A DNA stretch of 64,000 bases, from assembly GCF_003050925.1 (NCBI RefSeq), contig NZ_QAOV01000014.1, forward strand, positions 116,317 to 180,316. The letters run 5' to 3'. The first letter of the stretch is position 1. Each line of letters opens with the position of its first letter. Under the pieces are notes generated by a model, which worked only from the letters and a program-made list of their open reading frames with translations, ran no database searches and was not told the origin of the DNA. Below, piece after piece: positions 43,101-51,923 of this stretch. The translations under genes and the position numbers were made by a program. Source of the DNA: Pseudomonas sp. GV085. GTDB taxonomy: Bacteria; Pseudomonadota; Gammaproteobacteria; Pseudomonadales; Pseudomonadaceae.

Positions 43101-46100
43101 AACAGATAGCAGCCAGACGCCGAGTCCGCAATGAACTCCAGCGGCTCGGACACCTTCAGGCCATGACGCCGCAATTCCTGTTGCCAGAATCCCGGGGGCT
43201 GTTGCACCGCTAACGCCTGTTGCCCCTGTCGGGCCAGCCACCAGGAAGGTTCGGCGCCAAATGTGAAGTCCGCCCAACGTGCAGGGTGTTGCGCCAACAG
43301 CAGCACTTCACCATTGGCACACAGCCTTGCAGCGCCATGTTGCAAGCCTTGACTGACAGCTTCCAGCGGTGCCAGGTCGGTGGCGACAAGGACCAGATCG
43401 AAGTCGTTCGCCGGCACCCGAGCGATTTTTTCCGACGCCTCCAGACTCAGTATCTGAAGCTCCGGGAGCTCAGCCTGAAGCATCGATGCAATTTCAATGT
43501 TCTGCGCAGAGTACTGATAATCGACCCGGTCAAAATCCAGGCCGACACACAAGTCTGCCGCCAGTGGTGCCCCCTCGAAACCGAGTTCGAGAATACGCAG
43601 GCGCTGCCCGTCAGGCAGAGCGCTCAACCGTTGGGCGATATGTTCTCGCAGACCGCCCAGCAACGCTTGGTGACCGGACGCGCCGAGCACCAGGCGGGTC
43701 AATACGGCAGGCGTGGTTTCCCGTGGCAGCAGTTGCGCAATCTTCACCTGACCGCTGATCAGCTCCAGCAGATGCATGCCGATCCGGCCGACCGAATGAA
43801 TGATCTGGAAGTGTTCGGGATAGCTGCTGAACAGTTCCTGCCAGATGTCTTGCGCACTCGCTCGCTCGCCTTGATCGGCAAGCTGCCAGCCGCCATTGCC
43901 TGTCGCAACCAGGCTGCCATCCTCCAGCGCTTGCTCAAGAAGATGCTCAAGATAACCTCCTGCTTCCCAGGTGGAGCGCTGCCGCAGCGTCAGCTCACCG
44001 CCCAGCTTCTCGATGGCTTCCAGCACGAAACTGCCACACAGGCCGTCGAGCAAAGGGTCGACTTCATCGGCATAACGGCGCAATCCGGGATCATCCGCGA
44101 TAGCGCAAAGGTGCTGCTGCAGCTGCGCCTCCAACCGTGAGTCCGCCAATGGCAATGCGCGTTCATTCGCAGGATAGGGTTTGGCAACCCCGACAAAGTC
44201 CACCAGTTTGATGTCGCCACGGCGATCCTTGTGCAGCCGAACCCCACGAAAGCGGACGTCCTTGATGCAGATGACCGCGCGACCATGGACGTCGTACAAC
44301 GTGAAGTCCGCCAACAGGGAATGCGCTGAACGTCGTACCAGAGTGACCTGGGCCAGACAAGGCGGCAGGCTGCCAGCAGCGAAGGCGATACGCCCAAGTT
44401 TCACCGGGATAAAGGCCAGGTCTTTGCGGCTGTCGGCCTCCTGGTCCAACAGTTGGGTGATCAACTGGAAGGCACCGTCCAGCAGTGCCGGATGCACATT
44501 CAACGTTGCGAGTTCAGCCTCGATCGGGGCCGGGACCGTCAACCGCGCCAACACCTGGTTGCCGTCGATCCAGCCTGCTTCGACGGCTTGATAAGCCGGG
44601 CCATAATTGAGACCCACCGCACGGGTCAGCGCCAGGTGCCCGGACGAGGTGAAATCAGGAGCGCGCGCTGGAACGACTGGAGCGGTGCTGGCCAGCAACC
44701 CGCCGCGCGCTTCACCCACAAGCCTGGCAACCACATGCTGCACCCACGGCTCAGCCTGGGCAGTGCTGCGCGACACGATGGAAATGGCACCGTCGGTGGT
44801 GTCGATCATCACCCGGACCTTTTTGCTGAAATCCGAGTGAAGCAAGAGCGGGCTGTGAATTTCCAGCTCTTCGATTTCCACATACTCACCGGGTTGATAC
44901 TGCAATGCAGCAGCGAGTGCGACTTCGGTGAAACCCGCGCCCGGGAACAACACCGAGTCGCCCACCATGTGGTCGCCCAGTGACGGGAACAGTTGCGTAT
45001 CCAGGCGATTGTCCCAGGTGAACTCATGCTCCGGCAGCAGATAACCCAACAGCGGATGGACGCGCTCTCGGCTCAGGTGGCCGGAAGACTCGGGCGTGTC
45101 CGTGTGCCAGTGACGTTCGCGCTGCCAGGCGTAATTGGGTAATTGCACGAAACGGCCGGGTTGAGGAAACAGGCATTGCAGATCGATGTCGACACCGACA
45201 ATCAGTACCTTCGCCAGCGTACGATCAATCATCTGCGGATTTTCTTCACCACGCAGCACCGTCGGGATCACCACCCCTTCCAGTTCCTGGCTGGCCATCG
45301 CATCGGCCACATAGGCACGCAGGATCGGGTGCGGGCCGATCTCCACGAATACGTTGTAGCCCTGCTCGGCGAGCGCCTCACTGGCGGACTTGAACAGCAC
45401 CGGATAACGAATGTTTTTCCACCAGTACCCGGCGTCCAGACATTCACCGGCGAGCACGTCGCCGGTCACGGTCGAATACATTGGAATTCTGGTGTGACCC
45501 GGGACGATGTCGCTCAACACGTCGATGACTTGATCGGCGATCATATCCATGGCCGGCGAGTGGAACGCATAATCGAGACCCAGACGGCGAACGAATACCT
45601 GACGCTCGGTCAGCGCGTGCTCCAGGGTTTCCAGCGCCGCCACCTGGCCGGCGACGGTCGCCCCCTTGAAACTGTTCTCGCCGGCGACGACCAACTCGCT
45701 GTCCAGGTCGAGCGTCTTCAACAGGCTCGCAGTGTCCGCCCCCGACAACCCCACCGCCGACATGTTGCCGCAACCCTTGGTCAAGCCTTGCAGGCGACTG
45801 CGATGGTAGATCACACGAGTGGCGTCGTTCAGCGTCAGTGCTCCGCATGCCCAGGCGGCAGCGACTTCACCCACGCTGTGGCCAATGACGGCCACCGGTA
45901 CTACGCCTTTTTCGGCCAGCATGCGGGTGACGCCCACTTGCAATGCAAACAACGCCGGTTGCGCAAATTCAGTCAACTGATAGCGGTCATCGCCCAGCTC
46001 GACCGCCAGTTCGGCGATCAACGAATAGCCGGATAGCGCATGAAAAAACGCGTCCACCTCGGCAACCGCCTGACGGAAAACCGGATCGGCCAGCAACGAC

Positions 46101-47737
46101 TTGCCCATGCCCTGCCACTGCGATCCATTGCCGGAGAAGACGAACACGGGCCCTTTTGCCTGATCCAGGACACGGCCACTTTCCAGTACCGCCGACAACG
46201 CCGGAACGCCCGGTTCCGTGACGAAATCCAGTAGCGTCTGAGCGCTGCGTTGAGCATCCGCACCGACCACCACCACCCGTTGCGGGAGCAACTCGCGGCG
46301 AAACATCGACTGGTAGGCCACGTCGTAAAGGCTTGCCGCATCCGGCCCGGACAAAAATTGCGCGAGCTGTTCGGACTGGGCCGCCAAGGCCGCGTTGTCC
46401 TTGGCAGAAACAATCAGCGGCACTGACTGACCCATCTGGCGCGGGGCCTGCGGCGCCTGTGGCGGACTTTCCAGGATGACGTGGGCGTTGGCCCCGCCGA
46501 AACCGAAAGAGTTGACACCGACCACCAGTTTTCCGCTGGGTTTGAGCGCTTGGGTTTCAGTGACCACACTCAGGTTGAGGTCAGCGAAAGGAATGTTCGG
46601 ATTGAGCTTCTTGATGCCGATGGTGGCGGGCACCTTGCGTTCGATCACGCAATACAGCGCCTTCATCAAACCGGCGACACCCGAGGCTGCCTCAAGGTGC
46701 CCGATGTTGCTTTTGATCGAACCGATCAGCAGTGGCTGATCCGCCGGGCGCTGCTGCCCCAGCGCCTCACCGATAGCCCGACTCTCGATAGGATCGCCCA
46801 CTGGCGTGCCCGTACCGTGAGCTTCCAGGTAGTCAATGTCTGCCGCACTGATGCCGGCACTGTCGTAGGCCTGCTTCATCAGGGCTATCTGCGCATCCGC
46901 GCTCGGGACGGTCAAACTCGACTTTCGCCCATCGGTATTAGCCGCACTGCCGGCAACGACCGCGAGGATCTGGTTTGCGTCCTCGATCGCCTTGTCGTAA
47001 TCCTTCAGATAGAAAAGCCCCGCGCCTTCAGAACGGACATAGCCATCTGCAGACTCATCGAACACATGACATTGCCCCGTGCGCGACAACATTGAAGCCT
47101 TGGAAAAGATCAAGAAGCCAAAAGGGTGAAGATGCAGGCTGACACCACCGGTGATCGCCTGTTCGATATCGCCGTTCTGAATGGCCTGGCAAGCCTGGTG
47201 AAAGGCCATCAGGGAGGAAGAGCACGCCGTGTCGATGGCCATGCTCGGGCCTTGAAGGTCATAAAAAAAAGATAGCCGGTTGGCCGCGATACTGAAGGTA
47301 TTGCCGGTGGCGGTTGACGCATCGATCGTCGACATGTCGTGCGTCAGGCGATAGCCGTAGTCGACACTGGCGATCCCCAGGTAAACACCGCAATCGCTGC
47401 CACGCAGGCTCGACGGTTTGACACCGGCGTTCTCGAACACTTCCCAGCCAAGCTCCAGCAATAAACGCTGCTGAGGGTCCATGACCGCCGCTTCACGAGG
47501 AGAAATATTGAAGAATCCGGCATCGAAAGTAGAAATGTCGCCCAGGGAACCGGAAGCAAACGTGTACGACGTTGCAGGGTTTGCCTTGTCCGGGTGCAGG
47601 AACTCGTCCTTGGACCAGCGAGAAAAATCCGCTTGGGTAATAAAGCTCTGCCTGTCCAGCAGGTGCGGCCAAAAAGTTGCAGAAGTAGAGCCTGGAAAAC
47701 GGAACGACGTCCCTATGATTGCAACTTTCTTACGCAT
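40175..47737 (-). CDS. Iterative type I polyketide synthase, RkpA-like (KS-AT-DH-cMT*-ER-KR-ACP)
   Basis: 2520 residues starting MRKKVAIIGTSFRFPG. Ketosynthase 1-430 with Cys172 (DTACSSS), His307 (EAHGTGT) and His347 (NIGHLEAASG). Acyltransferase about 530-830 with Ser621 (GHSVGE). Dehydratase about 880-1150 with His923 and Asp1087. Methyltransferase-like region about 1330-1520, whose SAM motif reads LELGFEGAP and seems degenerate. Enoylreductase about 1775-2090 (IHGAAGGVGIAAIQIAK). Ketoreductase about 2110-2290 (YLVTGGLSGFGLRTAQ, Tyr in GQANYVAAN). ACP about 2385-2465 with phosphopantetheine Ser2425 (ELGLDSLMS). There is no thioesterase, fitting release by the adjacent oxoamine synthase. A fully reducing single module that works repeatedly would make a saturated, fatty-acid-like chain. 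RkpA of S. meliloti has the same role. Confidence 0.88.
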   Translation of the reverse strand: MRKKVAIIGTSFRFPGSTSATFWPHLLDRQSFITQADFSRWSKDEFLHPDKANPATSYTFASGSLGDISTFDAGFFNISPREAAVMDPQQRLLLELGWEVFENAGVKPSSLRGSDCGVYLGIASVDYGYRLTHDMSTIDASTATGNTFSIAANRLSFFYDLQGPSMAIDTACSSSLMAFHQACQAIQNGDIEQAITGGVSLHLHPFGFLIFSKASMLSRTGQCHVFDESADGYVRSEGAGLFYLKDYDKAIEDANQILAVVAGSAANTDGRKSSLTVPSADAQIALMKQAYDSAGISAADIDYLEAHGTGTPVGDPIESRAIGEALGQQRPADQPLLIGSIKSNIGHLEAASGVAGLMKALYCVIERKVPATIGIKKLNPNIPFADLNLSVVTETQALKPSGKLVVGVNSFGFGGANAHVILESPPQAPQAPRQMGQSVPLIVSAKDNAALAAQSEQLAQFLSGPDAASLYDVAYQSMFRRELLPQRVVVVGADAQRSAQTLLDFVTEPGVPALSAVLESGRVLDQAKGPVFVFSGNGSQWQGMGKSLLADPVFRQAVAEVDAFFHALSGYSLIAELAVELGDDRYQLTEFAQPALFALQVGVTRMLAEKGVVPVAVIGHSVGEVAAAWACGALTLNDATRVIYHRSRLQGLTKGCGNMSAVGLSGADTASLLKTLDLDSELVVAGENSFKGATVAGQVAALETLEHALTERQVFVRRLGLDYAFHSPAMDMIADQVIDVLSDIVPGHTRIPMYSTVTGDVLAGECLDAGYWWKNIRYPVLFKSASEALAEQGYNVFVEIGPHPILRAYVADAMASQELEGVVIPTVLRGEENPQMIDRTLAKVLIVGVDIDLQCLFPQPGRFVQLPNYAWQRERHWHTDTPESSGHLSRERVHPLLGYLLPEHEFTWDNRLDTQLFPSLGDHMVGDSVLFPGAGFTEVALAAALQYQPGEYVEIEELEIHSPLLLHSDFSKKVRVMIDTTDGAISIVSRSTAQAEPWVQHVVARLVGEARGGLLASTAPVVPARAPDFTSSGHLALTRAVGLNYGPAYQAVEAGWIDGNQVLARLTVPAPIEAELATLNVHPALLDGAFQLITQLLDQEADSRKDLAFIPVKLGRIAFAAGSLPPCLAQVTLVRRSAHSLLADFTLYDVHGRAVICIKDVRFRGVRLHKDRRGDIKLVDFVGVAKPYPANERALPLADSRLEAQLQQHLCAIADDPGLRRYADEVDPLLDGLCGSFVLEAIEKLGGELTLRQRSTWEAGGYLEHLLEQALEDGSLVATGNGGWQLADQGERASAQDIWQELFSSYPEHFQIIHSVGRIGMHLLELISGQVKIAQLLPRETTPAVLTRLVLGASGHQALLGGLREHIAQRLSALPDGQRLRILELGFEGAPLAADLCVGLDFDRVDYQYSAQNIEIASMLQAELPELQILSLEASEKIARVPANDFDLVLVATDLAPLEAVSQGLQHGAARLCANGEVLLLAQHPARWADFTFGAEPSWWLARQGQQALAVQQPPGFWQQELRRHGLKVSEPLEFIADSASGCYLLVAAENSAKTLVVAREYPRQSWLLVADGQGPEAPFARALASMLREQGQEAALLAPGSASDLAQQLRERPALPQHVVMLAGLFAPQGLDAQADRCMHAAAITQACESAGVAADCWLLTSGAAIHLLPQGTRLDTTVQGIADAALWGFGRTLTNEAVGCRVRLLDLAIGAGVEALVPALLNADEETELAISAAGDRYVARLRIQPDELPGSARLDAPTQVKLGFDLPGQLRNLRWEARAALVPADDELDIEVQATGLNFRDVMYALGLLSDEAIENGFSGPTLGFEFAGVVRGKGAMVEGDFQPGDRVVGFGPSSFANRLITNANAVARIPEGMSFEAAATIPSTFFTVYYAVHHLARLEPGEKILIHGAAGGVGIAAIQIAKWCGAEIYATAGSDEKRDFLRLLGVEHIFDSRSLAFADDILAITDGRGVDVVLNSLAGEAINRNLRVLKPFGRFLELGKRDFYQNTKIGLRPFRNNISYFGIDADQLMSERPQLTRRLFGEMMALFRDGILSPLPYRAFDANEVVEAFRYMQQARQIGKIVVTYRTPIQQVFHAPAAQAQALQLAADGTYLVTGGLSGFGLRTAQWLVEKGARHLVLLGRRGAATEEAQPSLAAWREQGIEVQALACDITDSAQLRSVLASIEASRAPLRGIVHAATVFDDGLIRNLSQEQLQRVLEPKAKGAQLLHELTAHLPLDFFVLFSSATTLFGNPGQANYVAANHWLEALARHRLLQGLPATAVLWGAIDDAGFLARNQDIKDALQSRMGGAALQSQAALDTLEKLLLQRRSGLGVLELDWKALSRFLPAAGTPKFTELARLHSGEQDEESDVDDIQRLLAEMNDQELTELFAEMLKQEISEILRIPASKLDSSRPLQELGLDSLMSVELVVAVEERFGIRLPVMELSETSSIAKLTVRILELLRSHQDAEADSGSEDNLQILTADALARHGVDLSQAELALVSEGVRNQGSDLSRLID

Positions 47738-48058
47738 TGCTACTCGCCCTATTCATCCCCAGCCCTTTTCCAAAAGCTGAACAACAATCAAATTCCATTA
47801 ATCTAAATGCAGGAAACCCGGCGACACCCTGAATGTTATGTACCGCTTCCTACCTGACTAAAAATAACGCCATGCGCAAAATAGCCGCGAATCATACGCG
47901 CCGGGTTCATTAAGGGAAACCTGAAAAGTTCAACCGCTGGGCAGGTCAATCCTTTCAACGCAGGGCGAAATTGAGACACACGTCGGGCTCTTAAAAAACA
48001 TTCAATAAATCCGCGACGCAGCCGACAACGCTTGAAAGCCTTGCGGATTGAAAAAGCC
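47738..48058. other. Divergent region between the PKS gene and aer
   Basis: 321 bp with no gene. It is AT-rich near both starts, for example TTAATCTAAATGC at 47797-47809 and CTTAAAAAACATTC at 47991-48004. A weak FliA-like match (TCAA, 14 nt, GGCGAAAT) lies at about 47948-47973 ahead of aer, 5/8 in the second half. No convincing PKS promoter was found. Confidence 0.35.
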
Positions 48059-49624
48059 ATGCGTAACAACCAGCCAATTACACAGCGCGAGCGGACCTTC
48101 CCGGCTCAGCAACGGTTGATTTCCACCACCGATGCCAAGGGCATGATCACCTACTGCAACGACGACTTTGTCGAAATCAGCGGATTTACCCGAGAGGAGC
48201 TGATCCGTGCACCGCACAACCTGGTCCGTCACCCCGACGTCCCGGCCGCGGTGTTCGCGCACATGTGGGGCACACTCAAACAAGGCTTGCCATGGATGGG
48301 CATTGTCAAGAATCGCTGCAAGAGCGGTGATCATTACTGGGTGAACGCCTATGTGACACCGATCTTCGAAGGCAATCAGGTGATCGGTTACGAGTCGGTG
48401 CGGGTCAAGCCCACCGCCGAACAGATCCGCCGCGCCGAAGCGCTCTACCAACGCATCAACCAGGGCAAGTCGGCCGTTCCCTCCTCGGATAAATGGTTGC
48501 CGATCCTGCAGGACTGGCTGCCGTTCATTCTGGTCAGCCAATTGAGCTTCATGATCGGTGCGTCGCTGAACTCCCATTGGGGGTTTGCCCTGGCAGCAGG
48601 GCTCTCGGTGCCGCTGGGCCTGATGGGCCTTCAGTGGCAACAACGTGGCCTCAAGCGTTTGCTGCGCCTGGCCGAGCAGACCACCTCCGATCCGTTGATC
48701 GCACAGATGTACACCGACAGTCGCGGCGCCCAGGCGCGCCTGGAAATGTCCATCCTCAGTCAGGAGGCACGCCTGAAAACCTGCCTGACCCGCCTGCAGG
48801 ACACGGCCGAACACCTGACCGATCAGGCCAGGCAGTCCGATGCCCTGGCACACAACAGTTCCAGCGGCCTGGAACGCCAGCGCGTCGAAACCGAGCAAGT
48901 GGCTACCGCGGTCAACCAGATGGCCGCTACCACCCAGGAAGTCGCCAGCCACGTACAACGCACCGCCGATGCCACCCAGGAAGCCAATCGCCTGACCGGT
49001 CGTGGTCGCGACATCGCCGGGGAAACCCGTGAAGCCATCCAGCGCCTGTCGGTGGTGGTCGGTGAAACCGGCGTGACCGTGACTCAACTGGCCAAGGACA
49101 GCAACGAAATCGGTGGCGTGGTCGACGTGATCAAAGGCATCGCCGACCAGACCAACCTGCTGGCGCTGAACGCTGCCATCGAAGCGGCCCGTGCCGGCGA
49201 GATGGGTCGTGGTTTTGCGGTGGTGGCCGACGAAGTCCGTCAGCTGGCGCAACGCACCAGCGAATCCACCGGGCAGATTCATGCGCTGATCGCCAAGCTC
49301 CAGCAAACCGCCAGTACTGCCGTGCAGACCATGGAAGCCGGACATCGTCAGGCGGAAGAAGGCGTGGCGCGGGTACTGGAAGCGGACCAGGCACTGGTGG
49401 GGATCAGCGAAGCGGTGGCCAACATTACCGACATGACCACCCAGATCGCTGCCGCGACCGAAGAGCAAAGTGCCGTGGCCGAAGAAATCAGCCGCAACAT
49501 CAGCAACATTTCGGACCTGGCGGACCAGACCTCGGAACAGGCACAGAACTCGGCGTTGCTGAGTGAAGAGCTGACCAAGACGGCCAATACCCAGTATTCG
49601 TTGGTGGAGCGGTTTAACCGGTAA
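48059..49624 (+). CDS. aer: Aer-like energy-taxis receptor (PAS-MCP)
   Basis: 521 residues from MRNNQPITQRERTFPA, the usual Pseudomonas Aer start and length. PAS domain about 10-120 (YCNDDFVEISGFTREEL), which in Aer binds FAD. A short hydrophobic hairpin lies at about 160-200 (WLPFILVSQLSFMIGASLN...ALAAGLSVPLGLMGL). The MCP signalling domain has the conserved tip GIADQTNLLALNAAIEAARA. It senses redox state and signals to CheA/CheW. The PAS keeps LVRHPDVP, typical of this class. Monocistronic; not functionally linked to the PKS. Confidence 0.9.
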   Translation: MRNNQPITQRERTFPAQQRLISTTDAKGMITYCNDDFVEISGFTREELIRAPHNLVRHPDVPAAVFAHMWGTLKQGLPWMGIVKNRCKSGDHYWVNAYVTPIFEGNQVIGYESVRVKPTAEQIRRAEALYQRINQGKSAVPSSDKWLPILQDWLPFILVSQLSFMIGASLNSHWGFALAAGLSVPLGLMGLQWQQRGLKRLLRLAEQTTSDPLIAQMYTDSRGAQARLEMSILSQEARLKTCLTRLQDTAEHLTDQARQSDALAHNSSSGLERQRVETEQVATAVNQMAATTQEVASHVQRTADATQEANRLTGRGRDIAGETREAIQRLSVVVGETGVTVTQLAKDSNEIGGVVDVIKGIADQTNLLALNAAIEAARAGEMGRGFAVVADEVRQLAQRTSESTGQIHALIAKLQQTASTAVQTMEAGHRQAEEGVARVLEADQALVGISEAVANITDMTTQIAAATEEQSAVAEEISRNISNISDLADQTSEQAQNSALLSEELTKTANTQYSLVERFNR

Positions 49625-49633
49625 GGCTTCAGA

Positions 49634-49713
49634 CCGCCTTCGCTGGCAAGCCAGCTCCTACATGGGATCGCAATCTCCTGTAGGAGCTGCCGAAGGCTGC
49701 GATCTTTTGATCT
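49634..49713. repeat. REP elements, mixed types
   Basis: TTCGCTGGCAAGCCAGCTCC (49639-49658) of the second family, followed by TGTAGGAGCTGCCGAAGGCT and GCGATCTTTTGATC, a third REP type also seen at 63879. They lie between the convergent aer and hydrolase genes. Confidence 0.8.
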
Positions 49714-49719
49714 TGCCTC

Positions 49720-50394
49720 TCACAAAAATGCTGCAACCTTCCCCGCCGCAGCCGTCAAATGCTGCTCATGGCTAAACCCCGAAGCCTTCAATGGCTTCAA
49801 GTCATGATCCCCCGCCACCAGCCAGAACACCTCGATACTCGGCGATAGCGCATACCCCTCGACCGCCTCGCGATTGCCCAGTGCATCGCGCTCGCCCTGC
49901 ACGATCAAGGTCCGAGTCTTCAGCCCGGCCAGATGTTCGACCCGTGGTTTCTCCGGCTTGCCCACCGCATAAAACGGATAGCCCAGGCACACCAGCGCAT
50001 CCGCCCCCAATTCATCCGCCAGCAGGCTGGCCATGCGACCGCCCATGGACTTGCCGCCAATGGCCAGCGGCCCAGTGACATGGCGTCGCACCTGGGCATA
50101 CACCTCGCGCCAGCATTCCAGCAGTTTCGGCGCCGGGTTCGGCGGGCGTTTGCCGCCGTCGAGGCGCCGCTGCGCCATGTAGGGAAACTCGAAGCGCAAC
50201 ACGTTGAGGCCTTGAACGGCGAGGCGTGCAGCCATGTCGCTCATCCAGTCGCTGTCCATCGGTGCGCCGGCGCCGTGGGCGAGGATCAGCGTCGTCGCAG
50301 CCTTGCCAGCGGCGGCATTCCACAACCATCCATGATCACGCACGCACTGCGCCCATTGATCCCCGTCAATACCGGCCTTGTGCCCTTTGTCCAT
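49720..50394 (-). CDS. Alpha/beta-hydrolase (KANL3/Tex30-like)
   Basis: 224 residues. ILAHGAGAPMDSDWM is the oxyanion strand-loop, the nucleophile elbow is GGKSMGGR (Ser), and the late acid/His segment is VAGDHDLKP. ATG 50394 has GAGG upstream; a longer frame to 50496 would overlap the ccoN start region. This family is widespread in proteobacteria as a predicted hydrolase of unknown substrate. Its first codons contain the Anr-like box at 50356-50369 of the divergent cco operon. Confidence 0.8.
   Translation of the reverse strand: MDKGHKAGIDGDQWAQCVRDHGWLWNAAAGKAATTLILAHGAGAPMDSDWMSDMAARLAVQGLNVLRFEFPYMAQRRLDGGKRPPNPAPKLLECWREVYAQVRRHVTGPLAIGGKSMGGRMASLLADELGADALVCLGYPFYAVGKPEKPRVEHLAGLKTRTLIVQGERDALGNREAVEGYALSPSIEVFWLVAGDHDLKPLKASGFSHEQHLTAAAGKVAAFL
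50356..50369 (+). promoter_or_regulatory. Candidate Anr/Fnr box for the first cco operon
   Basis: TTGATCCCCGTCAA, 9/10 to the TTGAT-N4-ATCAA consensus. It lies 120 bp upstream of the first ccoN, inside the start of the divergent hydrolase gene. A -10-like TATAAC at 50418-50423 would place the box near -67, a class I position. In P. aeruginosa the equivalent operon (ccoN2) is Anr-induced at low oxygen. Confidence 0.6.
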
Positions 50395-50488
50395 GCTTGC
50401 CTCGCTTTCAGTCTGCCTATAACTCCGGCCGAAGAGTGCATTGCCTTGCGCTGCGCGCTCACTTCGGCTGAACCGTGGATGGGGAACC

Positions 50489-51913
50489 ATGAACACTTCT
50501 ATCAGTACCGCCTACAACTACAAGGTGGTCCGCCAATTCGCCATTATGACGGTGGTGTGGGGCATCGTCGGCATGGGGCTCGGGGTTTTTCTCGCTGCCC
50601 AGTTGGTCTGGCCCGAACTCAACTTCAATTTGCCGTGGACCAGCTTCGGCCGCTTGCGCCCGCTGCACACCAACGCGGTGATCTTCGCCTTCGGCGGCTG
50701 TGCGTTGTTCGCCAGTTCGTTGTACTCCGTACAACGGACGTGCCAAACACGCTTATTTGCTCCCGCAATTGCGGCCTTCTGTTTCTGGGGCTGGCAGCTT
50801 GTAATTTTGCTCGCGGCCATCAGCCTGCCGCTGGGCTACACCAGCTCCAAGGAATACGCGGAACTGGAATGGCCGATCGACATCCTGATCACCATCGTCT
50901 GGGTCGCCTACGCCATCGTGTTCTTCGGCACGATCATGCAGCGCAAGACCAAGCACATCTATGTCGGCAACTGGTTCTTCGGTGCGTTCATCGTCACCGT
51001 GGCGATCCTGCACATCGTCAACAACATGGAATTGCCGGTCAGCTTCACCAAGTCCTACTCCCTGTACTCCGGTGCCACCGATGCGATGGTGCAATGGTGG
51101 TACGGGCATAACGCCGTGGGCTTTTTCCTCACCGCCGGTTTCCTGGGGATGATGTACTACTTCGTGCCGAAACAGGCCGAGCGCCCGGTGTATTCCTATC
51201 GCCTGTCGATCGTGCACTTCTGGGCGCTGATCACCCTGTACATCTGGGCAGGTCCGCACCACTTGCACTACACCGCGCTACCGGACTGGGCGCAGTCGCT
51301 GGGCATGGTGATGTCGCTGATCCTGCTGGCACCGAGCTGGGGCGGGATGATCAACGGCATGATGACCCTGTCGGGCGCCTGGCATAAGTTGCGCAGCGAC
51401 CCGATCCTGCGCTTCCTCGTGGTGTCGCTGGCGTTCTACGGCATGTCGACCTTCGAAGGGCCGATGATGGCGATCAAGACCGTCAACGCCCTCTCCCACT
51501 ACACCGACTGGACCATCGGCCACGTACACGCCGGCGCCCTGGGCTGGGTGGCGATGATCTCCATCGGCGCGCTGTACCACATGATCCCGAAAGTCTTCGG
51601 CCGCGAGCAGATGCACAGCATCGGCCTGATCAACGCGCATTTCTGGCTCGCCACCATCGGCACGGTTCTGTACATCGCCTCGATGTGGGTCAACGGCATC
51701 GCCCAGGGCCTGATGTGGCGTGCGGTGAACGAGGACGGCACGCTGACTTACTCCTTCGTCGAAACTCTGGTGGCCAGCCACCCTGGCTTCGTCGTGCGGC
51801 TGGTGGGTGGCGCGATCTTCCTCAGCGGCATGTTCCTGATGGCCTACAACACCTGGCGCACCGTGCGGGCCTCGCAGCCTGCCGAAGTCGCCGCTGCCGC
51901 GCAGATGGCCTGA
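50489..51913 (+). CDS. ccoN: cbb3 cytochrome c oxidase subunit I (first operon, ccoN2-type by position)
   Basis: 474 residues, with 12 helices. Heme b / heme b3-CuB subunit of the high-affinity cbb3 oxidase. Conserved pieces: RPLHTNAVIFAFGGC (heme ligand His), WWYGHNAVGFFLTAGFLG (CuB His), GPHHLHYTALPDWAQSLG (CuB His-His), and STFEGPMMAIKTVNALSHYTDWTIGHVHAGALGW with the heme ligands. ATG 50489 follows GGGGA; the longer in-frame start at 50441 is not conserved. First gene of ccoNOQP. In P. aeruginosa the upstream operon is ccoN2O2Q2P2. Confidence 0.95.
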   Translation: MNTSISTAYNYKVVRQFAIMTVVWGIVGMGLGVFLAAQLVWPELNFNLPWTSFGRLRPLHTNAVIFAFGGCALFASSLYSVQRTCQTRLFAPAIAAFCFWGWQLVILLAAISLPLGYTSSKEYAELEWPIDILITIVWVAYAIVFFGTIMQRKTKHIYVGNWFFGAFIVTVAILHIVNNMELPVSFTKSYSLYSGATDAMVQWWYGHNAVGFFLTAGFLGMMYYFVPKQAERPVYSYRLSIVHFWALITLYIWAGPHHLHYTALPDWAQSLGMVMSLILLAPSWGGMINGMMTLSGAWHKLRSDPILRFLVVSLAFYGMSTFEGPMMAIKTVNALSHYTDWTIGHVHAGALGWVAMISIGALYHMIPKVFGREQMHSIGLINAHFWLATIGTVLYIASMWVNGIAQGLMWRAVNEDGTLTYSFVETLVASHPGFVVRLVGGAIFLSGMFLMAYNTWRTVRASQPAEVAAAAQMA

Positions 51914-51923
51914 GGAGTCCGCC

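Noticed and set aside
40646..44140. Long plus-strand open frames opposite the PKS
   Set aside because: GC-rich coding on the minus strand leaves open antisense frames; their translations are His/Arg/Gln-rich without domains.
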